DNA of 64,000 nt, from positions 1-64,000 of the forward strand of contig CAXTIG010000008.1 of the NCBI GenBank assembly GCA_964244295.1. The letters are read 5' to 3'. Position numbers and translations under genes: made by a program. Each line of letters opens with the position of its first letter. The stretch's first letter is position 1. The stretch comes from JAJAZB01 sp964244295. Lineage in GTDB: Bacteria; Bacteroidota; Bacteroidia; Cytophagales; Spirosomataceae. Under the pieces are notes generated by a model. It searched no databases. It was not told the DNA's origin and saw nothing but the letters and a program-made list of their open reading frames with translations. Below are positions 33,781-42,525 of this stretch, one piece after another.

Positions 33781-36135
33781 ATGGAAACAGCGATACTCCT
33801 TCCCGAAACGGAACTGGACTTGCCGGTCCACTTCAAATTTTCCTTCCGGCCCTTCGTGGCCTACCTCCGCGCCCAACGCCAGCGGCTCCTCCCCACGGAG
33901 GGATTGCACGCGCTCTACGGCTACCTCATCGACCAGTTCAGCCCCTTCCTGACCGGGCCTGAATCGGCGGAAGACTGGCCGCCGGGCCAGTTGGACGAAC
34001 TTTTTCAGTTGGCTACCGTAGCGGTGCTGCCCCTGAACCGAACCAACGACGCGATTCCCTACGCCTTTGGGATACCGATGCCCCTGCGGCTGTTTCACGG
34101 TTCGGACGCGTTCAAACGCATTTTGAACCAGTTTCCGGACCTGCTCGACGACCTGCCCGGCTATTTCTGCGAGGAAGACAAGCAGCGGATGGTGTACCAG
34201 CTTATTCTCGAACGAGGCTACGGCGTTTCGTTTGCCACCAAACCTGCCCCCTCGTTTCAGTTTCAAAAAACAACCGACGGGCTGACGAAGTACTTCCGGG
34301 TCGACATCAACACGACGTTTATGGAACCCCGTTCGGAGGGAACGTTGCCTCCATTGCATGCGGCCTGGGTTGAGTTTGTCAACGGTACCCGGCCCTACCC
34401 CGACTGCGAAAAGGGCTTGCCCATCGACGAGTTTGGGTTTGAAGGCTTTGCTTTTTTTCAGATCGAAGACATCACCGAAGCCGAGGCAATTCAGCAGTTG
34501 GAGGAGGTGTTCGTTCACCTCCAGACGGATACCGAACCGATGATTTACCGCCGCTTTGAAACCGCCCTGCGGAATCTTTTCGGCCAGCCCAACCTCCAGA
34601 TTAGCCTCGTGCCTTTTCCGCAGGTAAACGGAATTTTTGTCCCCCAGCCCAGCACCAGCGCCCGCAGCGTGATGCTCCGAAATCTGGGCCTGGGCAATGA
34701 ACTGGACGGCTTCCGGGAGCCAGCGGCGCAGCAACTCTTTCGGATGCTCGCCCAGGACCCGACCCCGCGTATCCACCCCGATTTGCAGGGTATTCCCGAA
34801 GAAAAGAAGCAGGCGCTTTACCAGAAAGGCATCCGCAGCTTTTTGTGGTATCCCGTCGTGGGGGCCAACGAAGGGCTGCTCGGCCTGCTCGAAATGGCCA
34901 GCCCGGAAGCCGAGGCTTTCCGCGAGGGAATCCTCCCGAAACTGGAGCGAATCAGTCCGCTGATTCAGGAACTGTTGCGGTACCAACTGGGAAAATTCAG
35001 CGAAAGCCTCGAACGGCTCATCAAAAAAAAATTTACCCCCTTGCAGCCCGCCGTGGCGTGGAAATTCTACGATGCCGCCTGGGAACACCTGCATTCGGGC
35101 AAAAAAGAGCCGGTCGCTCCGGCGGCTCAGGTGCGCTTTCCGGCGGTGTACCCGCTGTACGGGGCCATCGACATCCGTAATTCCTCGACGGAACGCAACC
35201 GGGCCATTCGCCAGGATTTGACCGGGCAACTGGCCGCCCTGGGCGACGTACTGACTCATCCCCGTTTGGCCGGCGAGCCGCAACGGGAGGCGATCCTCGC
35301 GGGATACCAGCACTGGAAAGACCGGATAAACACCAGCCTCACGCCGGAAGATGAACTCGGCATTACCGAATTTCTGACCAAACGCGCCGGCAATTCCCTC
35401 CGCGATTTCCGGCAGCAGTACCCGGAATTAGAAATTCCGGTGGCCGGGTATTTGACCCAAACCGAGCCGGAATCCCGGCACTTTATGCCGGCTTTGCGGG
35501 CCTACGAGCGGAGCCTGGAGTGGATTAACTCCGCCCTGGGCGCGTTTCTGGAAGGCGAGGAAAGGCAGTTGCAGGCCGAGTATCCGCATTATTTTGAAAA
35601 ATACCGCACCGACGGTCTGGAATACACGATGTACGTGGGCCAGTCGATCGCGCCCCGGATTCCGTTTAGCCCGGAATTGCGGCGGCGGCTTTACGGCTGG
35701 CAGTTGAGTTCGATGGTCGATATGGCCCGGCTCACCCACCGCCTGCTGCCCAGCTTGCCCCAACCGGTGCAGACGACCCAACTCATCCTGGCCCACAGTC
35801 AGCCGGTCGACATCGGATTCCGGCAGGACGAGCACCGCTTCGACGTGGAAGGTTCGTACAGCATCCGGTACGAAGTGTTGAAAAAACGAATCGACAAAGT
35901 CCGCCTCGAAGGCACCCAGGAGCGCCTCACCCAACCCGACACCATCGCCCTGGTGTACAACCACGCCCACGAAGTAGCGGAGTACCTGCCCATGATTCAA
36001 CAGTTGCAGCAAGCCGGAAAACTGGCGCCTTCGCCGGACTACCTGCACCTGGAAAAAGTGCAGGGAATCGACGGCCTGAAAGCCCTCCGGCTGCGGGTAC
36101 GATACGAGGAAGAGGGCTTTAGTTTTTTTGAATAA
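33781..36135 (+). CDS. Large GAF-domain-containing cytoplasmic protein
   Basis: A 784-residue soluble protein with no signal or membrane segment. The middle region (about 230-400) has the feel of a GAF-like sensor domain (KGIRSFLWYPVVGANEGLLG, then LLEMASPEAEAF). The second half is largely helical, with YPLYGAIDIRNSSTERN near 460 and a conserved-looking C-terminal domain (RFDVEGSYSIRYEVLKKRID). I know of similar long GAF-annotated proteins in Cytophagales but no defined function. There is no kinase, cyclase or GGDEF motif. It starts 32 bases after the DUF5686 stop, so co-expression is likely. Confidence 0.65.
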   Translation: METAILLPETELDLPVHFKFSFRPFVAYLRAQRQRLLPTEGLHALYGYLIDQFSPFLTGPESAEDWPPGQLDELFQLATVAVLPLNRTNDAIPYAFGIPMPLRLFHGSDAFKRILNQFPDLLDDLPGYFCEEDKQRMVYQLILERGYGVSFATKPAPSFQFQKTTDGLTKYFRVDINTTFMEPRSEGTLPPLHAAWVEFVNGTRPYPDCEKGLPIDEFGFEGFAFFQIEDITEAEAIQQLEEVFVHLQTDTEPMIYRRFETALRNLFGQPNLQISLVPFPQVNGIFVPQPSTSARSVMLRNLGLGNELDGFREPAAQQLFRMLAQDPTPRIHPDLQGIPEEKKQALYQKGIRSFLWYPVVGANEGLLGLLEMASPEAEAFREGILPKLERISPLIQELLRYQLGKFSESLERLIKKKFTPLQPAVAWKFYDAAWEHLHSGKKEPVAPAAQVRFPAVYPLYGAIDIRNSSTERNRAIRQDLTGQLAALGDVLTHPRLAGEPQREAILAGYQHWKDRINTSLTPEDELGITEFLTKRAGNSLRDFRQQYPELEIPVAGYLTQTEPESRHFMPALRAYERSLEWINSALGAFLEGEERQLQAEYPHYFEKYRTDGLEYTMYVGQSIAPRIPFSPELRRRLYGWQLSSMVDMARLTHRLLPSLPQPVQTTQLILAHSQPVDIGFRQDEHRFDVEGSYSIRYEVLKKRIDKVRLEGTQERLTQPDTIALVYNHAHEVAEYLPMIQQLQQAGKLAPSPDYLHLEKVQGIDGLKALRLRVRYEEEGFSFFE

Positions 36136-36161
36136 CCATATATGGCACCGGCCGGGTACGG

Positions 36162-36265
36162 TTGTCATCCCGACGCAGGAGGGATCTCGTCGGCCCTGCG
36201 AACCCGTTGCCAGTAGCCGATGTACTCGTAAGGCCAACGAGATCCCTCCTGCGTCGGGATGACAA
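36162..36265. repeat. Palindromic repeat, 34-bp arms (GTCATCCCGA family)
   Basis: Arms 36162-36195 and 36232-36265 pair with one mismatch around a 36-base loop. It occupies most of the gap between the GAF gene and the phosphoesterase gene. Confidence 0.92.
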
Positions 36266-36329
36266 GCCCCAAGTTGTTAAATCCAAAACAACTTAAAAAC
36301 TCAGTACCAGTTTTTAACTCTTCAACCTC

Positions 36330-39300
36330 ATGCCACGCCACCCTATTTTCAATACCCGGCTCCTGGCGCTTTGGCTCGGCATCGGGCTTTCGCTGGGGCA
36401 ATTGGCGCTCGGTCAGTCGGCGGTACCGCCGACTGACCGGCTCATTCTGATTGGCGACGCCGGGCGCTTGCTCAACGGCCGAAATCCCGTAGTGGATGCC
36501 GTAAAAGCCCGCTACGCCTTCGACGACCCGCGCACGACCCTGCTCTACCTCGGCGACAATGTTTACCCGCACGGCCTGCCCGACGAGAGCGACCCGACGT
36601 ACGAATCGTCGACGGAAATTCTGCGCTACCAGGCCGAATTGGGACTGGGGGGGCGTTCGCGCGTGTTGTTCATTCCCGGCAACCACGACTGGGACAAAGG
36701 CCAGGCCGAGGGCTGGGCGCGAATCAAGCGGCAAGGCCGCTGGCTCGACAGCCTCCACGCGTCGAACAGTCGGCTGCTCCCGGCCAACGGTTGCCCCGGC
36801 CCGGAAGAAATTCACCTGAGCGACCAACTCGTGCTCGTCCTGCTCGACACGCAGTGGTGGCTGCATCCCCACCAAAAGCCGGGGCCATCCGGCCAGGCCG
36901 CTAACGCGGTCGAATCGGATTGTGCCTGCCAGAACGAAGCCGCCGTGGTGCTGGCCGTGGCCGACATTGCCCGCCGGAATGCGTCCAAAGTCCTCATCGT
37001 GGCCACGCACCACCCTTTTCGCAGCAACGGCATTCACGGCGGGTACTACACCGCCAAGCAGCATTTGTTCCCGCTCACCGACCTTGTTCCCTCGCTGTAC
37101 CTGCCCTTGCCGGTGCTGGGTTCGATTTATCCGCTCGTGCGCGGGGTGTTCGGCACCGTTCAGGATTTGCCCCACCCCCGGTACCAGAGCATGGTCAACG
37201 CGTTGGAAACGGCAGTGGCCCCGGCCCCCAACGTGGTGTTTGTGGCGGGCCACGACCACGCCCTTCAGCACCTCATCGACGGCTCGCGGCATTACCTCGG
37301 CAGCGGCTCCGGCATCAACCGCGAGCGGGTGAGGAAAGGCCCCCCCTTCGTGAGCGGCGACTGGGGCTACGTGGTGCTCGACGCCTGGGCGAACGGCACC
37401 GTCACCACCGATTTTTTCACCGTCGATGAAGCCGCCCACGCCACCCTGGCGCATTCGGATACGCTGTTTACGCGGCTGCCGCCCCCCGTCGATTCGCTGC
37501 GGGTAACGCCGCCCCGCCCCGACTGGCCCGACAGCGTGCGAGTCGCCATCGCGCCGGAGTACGACCGCGCCGGACGTTTTCAACGAACCATGCTGGGCGA
37601 GAACTACCGGACCCTCTGGGCCACGCCCGTCAGTTTCCCGGTTTTTGACCTGAAAAAAACCGGGGGCGGGTTTAAAATCCTTCAGCGCGGCGGCGGTCAG
37701 CAAACCAAATCGCTCCGCCTCGAAGACTCCACGGGCCGGGAATGGGTGCTGCGGACCGTTCAGAAAGACCCCTCCCAGACCCTGCCCGCCTACCTGCGCG
37801 AAACCCTGGCCCGCGACGTGATTCAAGACGAAATTTCGGCGGCCCATCCCTACGCGCCCCTCGTGGTTGGCCCCCTGGCCGAAGCGCTCGGCGTACCCCA
37901 CGCCAGCCCGAGGCTCGTGTACGTGCCCGACGACCCGGCCCTGGGTATTTTTCAGGCGGAGTTCGGAAAAATGGTGGCCCTGCTCGAAGAGCGCAGCCCC
38001 GGCGCAGGCAAGTCGGTCAGCACGGCCAACGTGCTCGAAGCCCTCGAAAACGACCATGATCACCGCATCGACCAGCGGGCCGTACTCCGGGCGCGGCTGC
38101 TCGATTTGCTCCTCGGCGACTGGGACCGCCACGAAGACCAGTGGCGCTGGGGGAGCCGGAAAACCGGCGGCGGCAAGGAGTATTTCCCCATTCCCCGCGA
38201 CCGCGACCAGGTGTTTTTCAAAGCCGATGGGGTGTTGCCCACCGTAGCCGCCCTGCCCTGGCTGTTTCCCAAGTTTCAGGGCTTCGATACCAAACTCACC
38301 AACGTCAACGGGTTTATGTTCAACGCCCGGCATTTCGACCGGCTGTTTTTGCAAAACCTCGACGAAAAAGCCTGGCGCGTAGAACTCGCTGAGGTTGAAA
38401 AAACCCTGACGGACAGCCTGCTCCAACGGGCCGTCGGTCGCTTGCCCGAACCCATCCACCAACGCAGCGGGGCGCAGATTCTGGCGACCCTCCGGGCGCG
38501 GCGGGGCTGGCTGACGGAGAAGGCACTGACCTACTACCGGTTTTTGGCAAAAACGGTGGACATTCCCGGCTCGGACAAACCCGACTTGTTCCAACTCGAA
38601 CACCTGGCCGGAAAACGGCTGACGGTTTCGGTGTTCAAGCTCAGCAAAGACGGTTCGGTGGGCGCACTCCGCTACCAGCGCACCTTCGAGGCCGCGCACA
38701 CCCGGGAAATCCGGGTGTACGGGCAAAAAGGCAAAGACCGGTTTGTGGTGAGCGGCGCAGAACCGTCGGGAATCCGCCTGCGGCTCATCGGCGGGAAAGG
38801 CGACGACGTGTTTGCCGTGGAAGGCCGACCGGGCAAGCCGCTGGTGTACGACCTGAGTACGGAAGACAACGAACTGCCCGACCGGAATCTGGTGCTCGAC
38901 CGCACCTCGACCGACCCCGCCGTCAACCAGTTCGACCCCCACGCCTTCAAGCACGACAGGCTGGTTCCACTGCTCACGGCGGGGTACAACCTCGACGACG
39001 GCGTACTGATTGGGGCGGGTGTTGAGTGGAAGAAACAAGGCTTCCGCAAAACTCCCTACGCCTCGATGAACCGCCTGACGCTGAGCCACGCGCTGGCCAC
39101 GGAGGCCACGGCCCTGCGGTACGAAGGGATTTTTACGCGGGTTTTGGGGAAAAACGATCTCTGGATCAACGCCTCGGTGAAAGCCCCGAACAACGTCGCC
39201 AACTTTTTTGGGCCGGGCAATGAATCGGCCTACGACACCGACCGGCGCATCCGCTACTACCGCACCCGCTATACCCTCATCAACCTCTCGGTGGCCCTGA

Positions 39301-40007
39301 AACGCGACCTGGGCGAGCACCTGAAGGTATCGCTGGGGCCGGTTTTCCAGCACTTCAATCTCGGTTCGGAAAACAATGAAGGGCGGTTTATCGAACGCTA
39401 CCTGGCCGAACTTCCCGACGGGGAGCCTTTTTTACGCCGGGAAAGCTACGGTGGGGTGCAGGGAAATCTGGTGCTCGATACCCGCAACAACGCCCAGCAA
39501 CCGGTTCGGGGCGTGTACTGGAATTCGACCCTGCTCGGTCTGCAAGGCTTCGGCGAGCGCAGCAACCACCACACCCAGGTCCGGTCGGAACTGAGCGTGT
39601 ACGCCAGCTTCAGCACCGCCGCCCGCCTGGTGCTGGTCAACCGCTTTGGTGGGGCGCTCACCTACGGGCGTCCGGCTTTTTACCAACTGGCCTACCTCGG
39701 CGGGCACGACAACCTGCGCGGCTTTCGGGCGTACCGGTTCGCGGGCCAGCACCTGGCCTACCACAACCTCGAACTCCGCCTCAAGCTGGCGCAGTACCGC
39801 TCGTACCTGGTGCCGGGAAGTGTGGGGCTGCTTTTCTTCAACGACCTGGGTCGGGTCTGGAGCCGGGGTGAGGCCTCCGCCCGCTGGCACGACGGCTACG
39901 GCGGCGGGGTGTACCTGGCCCCCGCCGAGTTGCTCGTGCTGACGGCCTCCGTGGCTTTTTCCGACGAAGGGACCTTGCCCTACGTGTCGGTTGGGTTTCG
40001 GTTTTAG
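36330..40007 (+). CDS. Calcineurin-like phosphoesterase fused to an Omp85/BamA-type barrel
   Basis: A 1225-residue outer-membrane protein with a signal peptide (about 1-32). Residues about 36-370 are a metallophosphoesterase with all metal-site motifs: LIGDAG, LYLGDN, PGNHDWDKG, ATHHPF and GHDHALQ. A long middle region (about 400-840) is unassigned, with a GDWDRHEDQWRW block. The C-terminal 350 residues form a beta-barrel with the Omp85 signature LGGHDNLRGFRAYRF and a last strand YVSVGFRF. The layout parallels PlpD-type patatin-Omp85 proteins but with a phosphoesterase passenger. A surface or periplasmic phosphatase is inferred; substrate unknown. Confidence 0.88.
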   Translation: MPRHPIFNTRLLALWLGIGLSLGQLALGQSAVPPTDRLILIGDAGRLLNGRNPVVDAVKARYAFDDPRTTLLYLGDNVYPHGLPDESDPTYESSTEILRYQAELGLGGRSRVLFIPGNHDWDKGQAEGWARIKRQGRWLDSLHASNSRLLPANGCPGPEEIHLSDQLVLVLLDTQWWLHPHQKPGPSGQAANAVESDCACQNEAAVVLAVADIARRNASKVLIVATHHPFRSNGIHGGYYTAKQHLFPLTDLVPSLYLPLPVLGSIYPLVRGVFGTVQDLPHPRYQSMVNALETAVAPAPNVVFVAGHDHALQHLIDGSRHYLGSGSGINRERVRKGPPFVSGDWGYVVLDAWANGTVTTDFFTVDEAAHATLAHSDTLFTRLPPPVDSLRVTPPRPDWPDSVRVAIAPEYDRAGRFQRTMLGENYRTLWATPVSFPVFDLKKTGGGFKILQRGGGQQTKSLRLEDSTGREWVLRTVQKDPSQTLPAYLRETLARDVIQDEISAAHPYAPLVVGPLAEALGVPHASPRLVYVPDDPALGIFQAEFGKMVALLEERSPGAGKSVSTANVLEALENDHDHRIDQRAVLRARLLDLLLGDWDRHEDQWRWGSRKTGGGKEYFPIPRDRDQVFFKADGVLPTVAALPWLFPKFQGFDTKLTNVNGFMFNARHFDRLFLQNLDEKAWRVELAEVEKTLTDSLLQRAVGRLPEPIHQRSGAQILATLRARRGWLTEKALTYYRFLAKTVDIPGSDKPDLFQLEHLAGKRLTVSVFKLSKDGSVGALRYQRTFEAAHTREIRVYGQKGKDRFVVSGAEPSGIRLRLIGGKGDDVFAVEGRPGKPLVYDLSTEDNELPDRNLVLDRTSTDPAVNQFDPHAFKHDRLVPLLTAGYNLDDGVLIGAGVEWKKQGFRKTPYASMNRLTLSHALATEATALRYEGIFTRVLGKNDLWINASVKAPNNVANFFGPGNESAYDTDRRIRYYRTRYTLINLSVALKRDLGEHLKVSLGPVFQHFNLGSENNEGRFIERYLAELPDGEPFLRRESYGGVQGNLVLDTRNNAQQPVRGVYWNSTLLGLQGFGERSNHHTQVRSELSVYASFSTAARLVLVNRFGGALTYGRPAFYQLAYLGGHDNLRGFRAYRFAGQHLAYHNLELRLKLAQYRSYLVPGSVGLLFFNDLGRVWSRGEASARWHDGYGGGVYLAPAELLVLTASVAFSDEGTLPYVSVGFRF

Positions 40008-40086
40008 AGACCGGCTAGTGACAGCGAATTTTCCACTCCGTTCGCCCTGAATTTTTTCGTAAAAACAACCCCAATCCCGCTTCCCC

Positions 40087-41331
40087 GTGACCACGCTCCT
40101 TTTACCCCAGGTTGAATCCTACGTCCGCAGTTTTTTCCATCAACACCGCCAACCGGCGCTGGTGTACCACGCGTTTGCGCATACGCTGGGGGTGGTGCAG
40201 GCCGCCGAACAACTCGCCGAGGCGGAACAACTGGAGGAAACGGCCCGGCAAACGGTGCTGACCGCAGCCTGGTTTCACGACTTGGGCTACCTGGTTGGCC
40301 CGCCGGAGCAGCACGAGGAAGCGGGTGCCCGCCTCGCCGCCGATTTTTTGCGGACCCTCCTGGCCCCGCCGGAATTTATTGAGCGCGTCCAGGGCTGCAT
40401 TCGGGCCACAAAAATCCCCCAGTCGCCCCTCAACCGGCTCGAAGAAATCCTCTGCGATGCCGACCTCTCCCACCTGGGTGGCGAGGGATTCAAAGACCAG
40501 AAAAAATTGCTGCGGGCCGAGCGCGAAGCCCTCAGCGGGGAGGCCATTTCGGGCAAAGACTGGCGGCGGGAAAACATCCGTCTGCTCGAAACCCACCGGT
40601 ACTTCACCCGCTACGCCCTGGCCGAGTGGCAGCCGGTTCAGGACCAACACCTCCAGCGCCTGAGGGAAAAACAAGCCGAAAAAAACGAGGAATCCGAGGC
40701 GGCCCCCGACCCGGAACTGCCCCCGGTGATGGATAGTCTGGATGCCCCGGACTTGCCGCCGCCGGAACCCCCGGAGTCTAAGAAAAAAAGCAAGGACAAC
40801 CGCTCAGAGCGGGGCATCGAAACGATGTTTCGAACCACCTCGACCAACCACCTGCGCCTGAGCGAGATTGCCGACAGCAAGGCCAACATCATGATTTCGG
40901 TCAACTCGATCATGGTGTCGGTGCTGGTGTCGGTGTTGCCGCGCCGGATTGAAGAAAACCCGTACCTAATTATCCCGGCCAGTCTTTTTCTGGGTACGGC
41001 CCTACTGACCATCATTTTTGCCGTGCTCGCCACCCGGCCCAACGTGACTCAGGGCACGTTTAACAAAGAAGACATCCTCCAGAAAAAGACCAACCTGCTC
41101 TTTTTTGGAAACTTTCACCAGATGAGTCTTGAAGACTACGATTGGGGCGTCAACGAAATGATGCGCGACAGCAGCTTCCTCTACGGCAGCATGACCCGCG
41201 ATATTTATTCCCTGGGCAAGGTGCTGGCGAAAAAATACCGCCTGCTCCGGCTGGCCTACAACATCTTCATGGTTGGCTTCGTGGCTTCGATTCTGGGCTT
41301 CGTGCTGACGTTTTTGTTTTCCGGGAAATAA
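40087..41331 (+). CDS. HD phosphohydrolase fused to a Pycsar-type transmembrane effector domain
   Basis: A 414-residue two-domain protein starting at a GTG. Residues about 1-205 are an HD-type domain: YHAFAHTLGVV, AAWFHDLGYLVG (HD pair) and the distal Asp in DADLSHLGG. A charged Pro/Glu/Lys linker (about 205-245) follows. Residues about 246-414 match the Pycsar effector domain (PycTM/DUF5706): FRTTSTNHLRLSEIADSKAN, then hydrophobic helices and a last helix MVGFVASILGFVLTFLF. In Pycsar defence a membrane effector responds to cCMP or cUMP made by a cyclase; no cyclase is visible nearby. The HD domain could degrade the activating nucleotide or control the membrane part. Family assignment is firm, role inferred. 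Confidence 0.88.
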   Translation: MTTLLLPQVESYVRSFFHQHRQPALVYHAFAHTLGVVQAAEQLAEAEQLEETARQTVLTAAWFHDLGYLVGPPEQHEEAGARLAADFLRTLLAPPEFIERVQGCIRATKIPQSPLNRLEEILCDADLSHLGGEGFKDQKKLLRAEREALSGEAISGKDWRRENIRLLETHRYFTRYALAEWQPVQDQHLQRLREKQAEKNEESEAAPDPELPPVMDSLDAPDLPPPEPPESKKKSKDNRSERGIETMFRTTSTNHLRLSEIADSKANIMISVNSIMVSVLVSVLPRRIEENPYLIIPASLFLGTALLTIIFAVLATRPNVTQGTFNKEDILQKKTNLLFFGNFHQMSLEDYDWGVNEMMRDSSFLYGSMTRDIYSLGKVLAKKYRLLRLAYNIFMVGFVASILGFVLTFLFSGK

Positions 41332-41383
41332 AGGGAATTCCGGAAAGTAGTTGAGGCTGTTTGCAATTATTGATGAAAGAGGA

Positions 41384-41421
41384 TTGTCATCCCGACGTAG
41401 GAGGGATCTGGTTAGCCTTCC
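41384..41421. repeat. Solo arm of the GTCATCCCGA palindrome family
   Basis: This stretch matches the left arm of the elements at 23970 and 36162, but no complementary right arm follows within the gap. It looks like a decayed or half element in the 258-base gap before the next gene. Confidence 0.7.
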
Positions 41422-41555
41422 GAGACGATTGTCGGTAGCAGCGGTACAGCGTAACTTCCCAGAATCGTTCCACGCCGGGTTTAAACTGGTCGGCGTTCAG
41501 ACTCCTGGAGGTTACCTTCCAGTGCTCCGTAGCGTTTTCGTACCGCTCTTTTGCG

Positions 41556-41563
41556 TAGCTTTG
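41556..41563 (+). promoter_or_regulatory. Bacteroidota -7 box (TAGCTTTG)
   Basis: A perfect TAnnTTTG match 26 bases before the ATG at 41590, giving a leader of about 22 bases. The -33 region has GTTTT rather than TTG. Confidence 0.5.
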
Positions 41564-41589
41564 AACCTCAATCCCGCAAACCTGACCCC

Positions 41590-42357
41590 ATGAAAAATCC
41601 CTTCGGAACGCTGCCGGTCTTCCTACTTATGGTGCCTTTTTTCCTGCTTCCCAACGATAGTTTTTCGCAGAAGAAAAGTAAAAACCCCGCCGCCGAAGGC
41701 TTCGATGCCGCCGGTTCGGACGCGAAAGCGGTCGCCATTGCCGACGACGTGATGGCCGCGCAGGGCGGGCGCAAGGCCTGGGACAACACGAAATTCATCC
41801 GCTGGAATTTCTTCGGTAGCCGCAAGCTCACCTGGAACAAATGGACCGGCGACGTGCGCGTGGAGGGCCTGAAAGATGGCTCCGTGGCGCTGGTGAACAT
41901 TAACACTGGCAAGGGTCGGTACTTCAAAAACGGCACGGAATACACCCAGCCCGACTCGCTGGCCAAGTACCTGCCCCGCGCCAAAAGCGCCTGGATCAAC
42001 GACAGCTATTGGCTCGTGATGCCCTTCAAACTCAAGGATTCGGGCCTGACGCTGAAGTACGTGGGCGAAGAAAAAACCGAAGCCGGGGCCGACGCCGACA
42101 AACTCCAGTTGACCTTTAAAAACGTGGGCGACACGCCCCAGAACAAATACTACGTGTGGGTAGACAAAACCAGCCACCTCGTGTCGCAGTGGGCGCACTA
42201 CCGCAAGGCCGACGACGAGAAACCCAACTTCGTGCTGCCCTGGAAAGACTATCAGAAGGCGGGCAACGTGATGCTCTCCGGCGACCGGGGTGCCCGTAAA
42301 ATCACCGAAATTGAGGTGCTCGACAGCCTGCCGGAGGCAACGTTTACGCAGCTTTGA
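41590..42357 (+). CDS. Secreted hypothetical protein (DUF6503/LolA-like)
   Basis: A 255-residue exported protein. The ATG at 41590 is preferred because it begins a signal peptide (MKNPFGTLPVFLLMVPFFLL) and follows a promoter box. The mature part is beta-rich with WDNTKFIRWNFFGSRKLTW, YYVWVDKTSHLVSQW and TEIEVLDSLPEATF. This is the shape of LolA/outer-membrane-lipoprotein-sorting-like proteins, and of a family I recall as DUF6503; the exact family is not certain. It lies between the HD-Pycsar gene and hemH, on the same strand but separated from hemH by a palindrome. Function unknown. Confidence 0.6.
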   Translation: MKNPFGTLPVFLLMVPFFLLPNDSFSQKKSKNPAAEGFDAAGSDAKAVAIADDVMAAQGGRKAWDNTKFIRWNFFGSRKLTWNKWTGDVRVEGLKDGSVALVNINTGKGRYFKNGTEYTQPDSLAKYLPRAKSAWINDSYWLVMPFKLKDSGLTLKYVGEEKTEAGADADKLQLTFKNVGDTPQNKYYVWVDKTSHLVSQWAHYRKADDEKPNFVLPWKDYQKAGNVMLSGDRGARKITEIEVLDSLPEATFTQL

Positions 42358-42378
42358 ATTTATTTCATCCCCTTATTT

Positions 42379-42503
42379 TGTCATCCTGAGCGGAGCGAAA
42401 GGACCTTGTTGGCCTTCCGTTTAGTCGGCGGTCACCTACTGCTGGGTTACCGACCAACTGTACGGACGGCCAATAAGGTCCTTTCGCTGCGCTCAGGATG
42501 ACA
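42379..42503. repeat. Palindromic repeat (GTCATCCTGAGCG family)
   Basis: Arms 42379-42414 and 42468-42503 pair with two mismatches around a 53-base loop. The sequence is related to the GTCATCCCGA family but with a CTGAGCGGAGCG core. Its right arm lies just before the hemH -7 box. Confidence 0.88.
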
Positions 42504-42513
42504 GCGTGGGGTG

Positions 42514-42521
42514 TATTTTTG
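42514..42521 (+). promoter_or_regulatory. hemH -7 box (TATTTTTG)
   Basis: A perfect TAnnTTTG match only 5 bases before the ATG at 42526. Transcription would begin at or next to the start codon, so hemH may be leaderless. The matching -33 region would fall in the right arm of the palindrome. Confidence 0.5.
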
Positions 42522-42525
42522 TAAA

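Noticed and set aside
33781..36135. GAF protein as the missing cyclase of a Pycsar system with the HD-PycTM gene
   Set aside because: No cyclase motifs (metal Asp pair or substrate-binding residues) could be found, and another gene lies between.
36165..39353. Long minus-strand open frame of 1062 codons opposite the phosphoesterase-Omp85 gene
   Set aside because: The translation has shadow-frame composition with no domain, while the plus strand encodes clear motifs. Other long frames opposite ftsK, susC and the RND gene have the same cause: GC-rich codon use.
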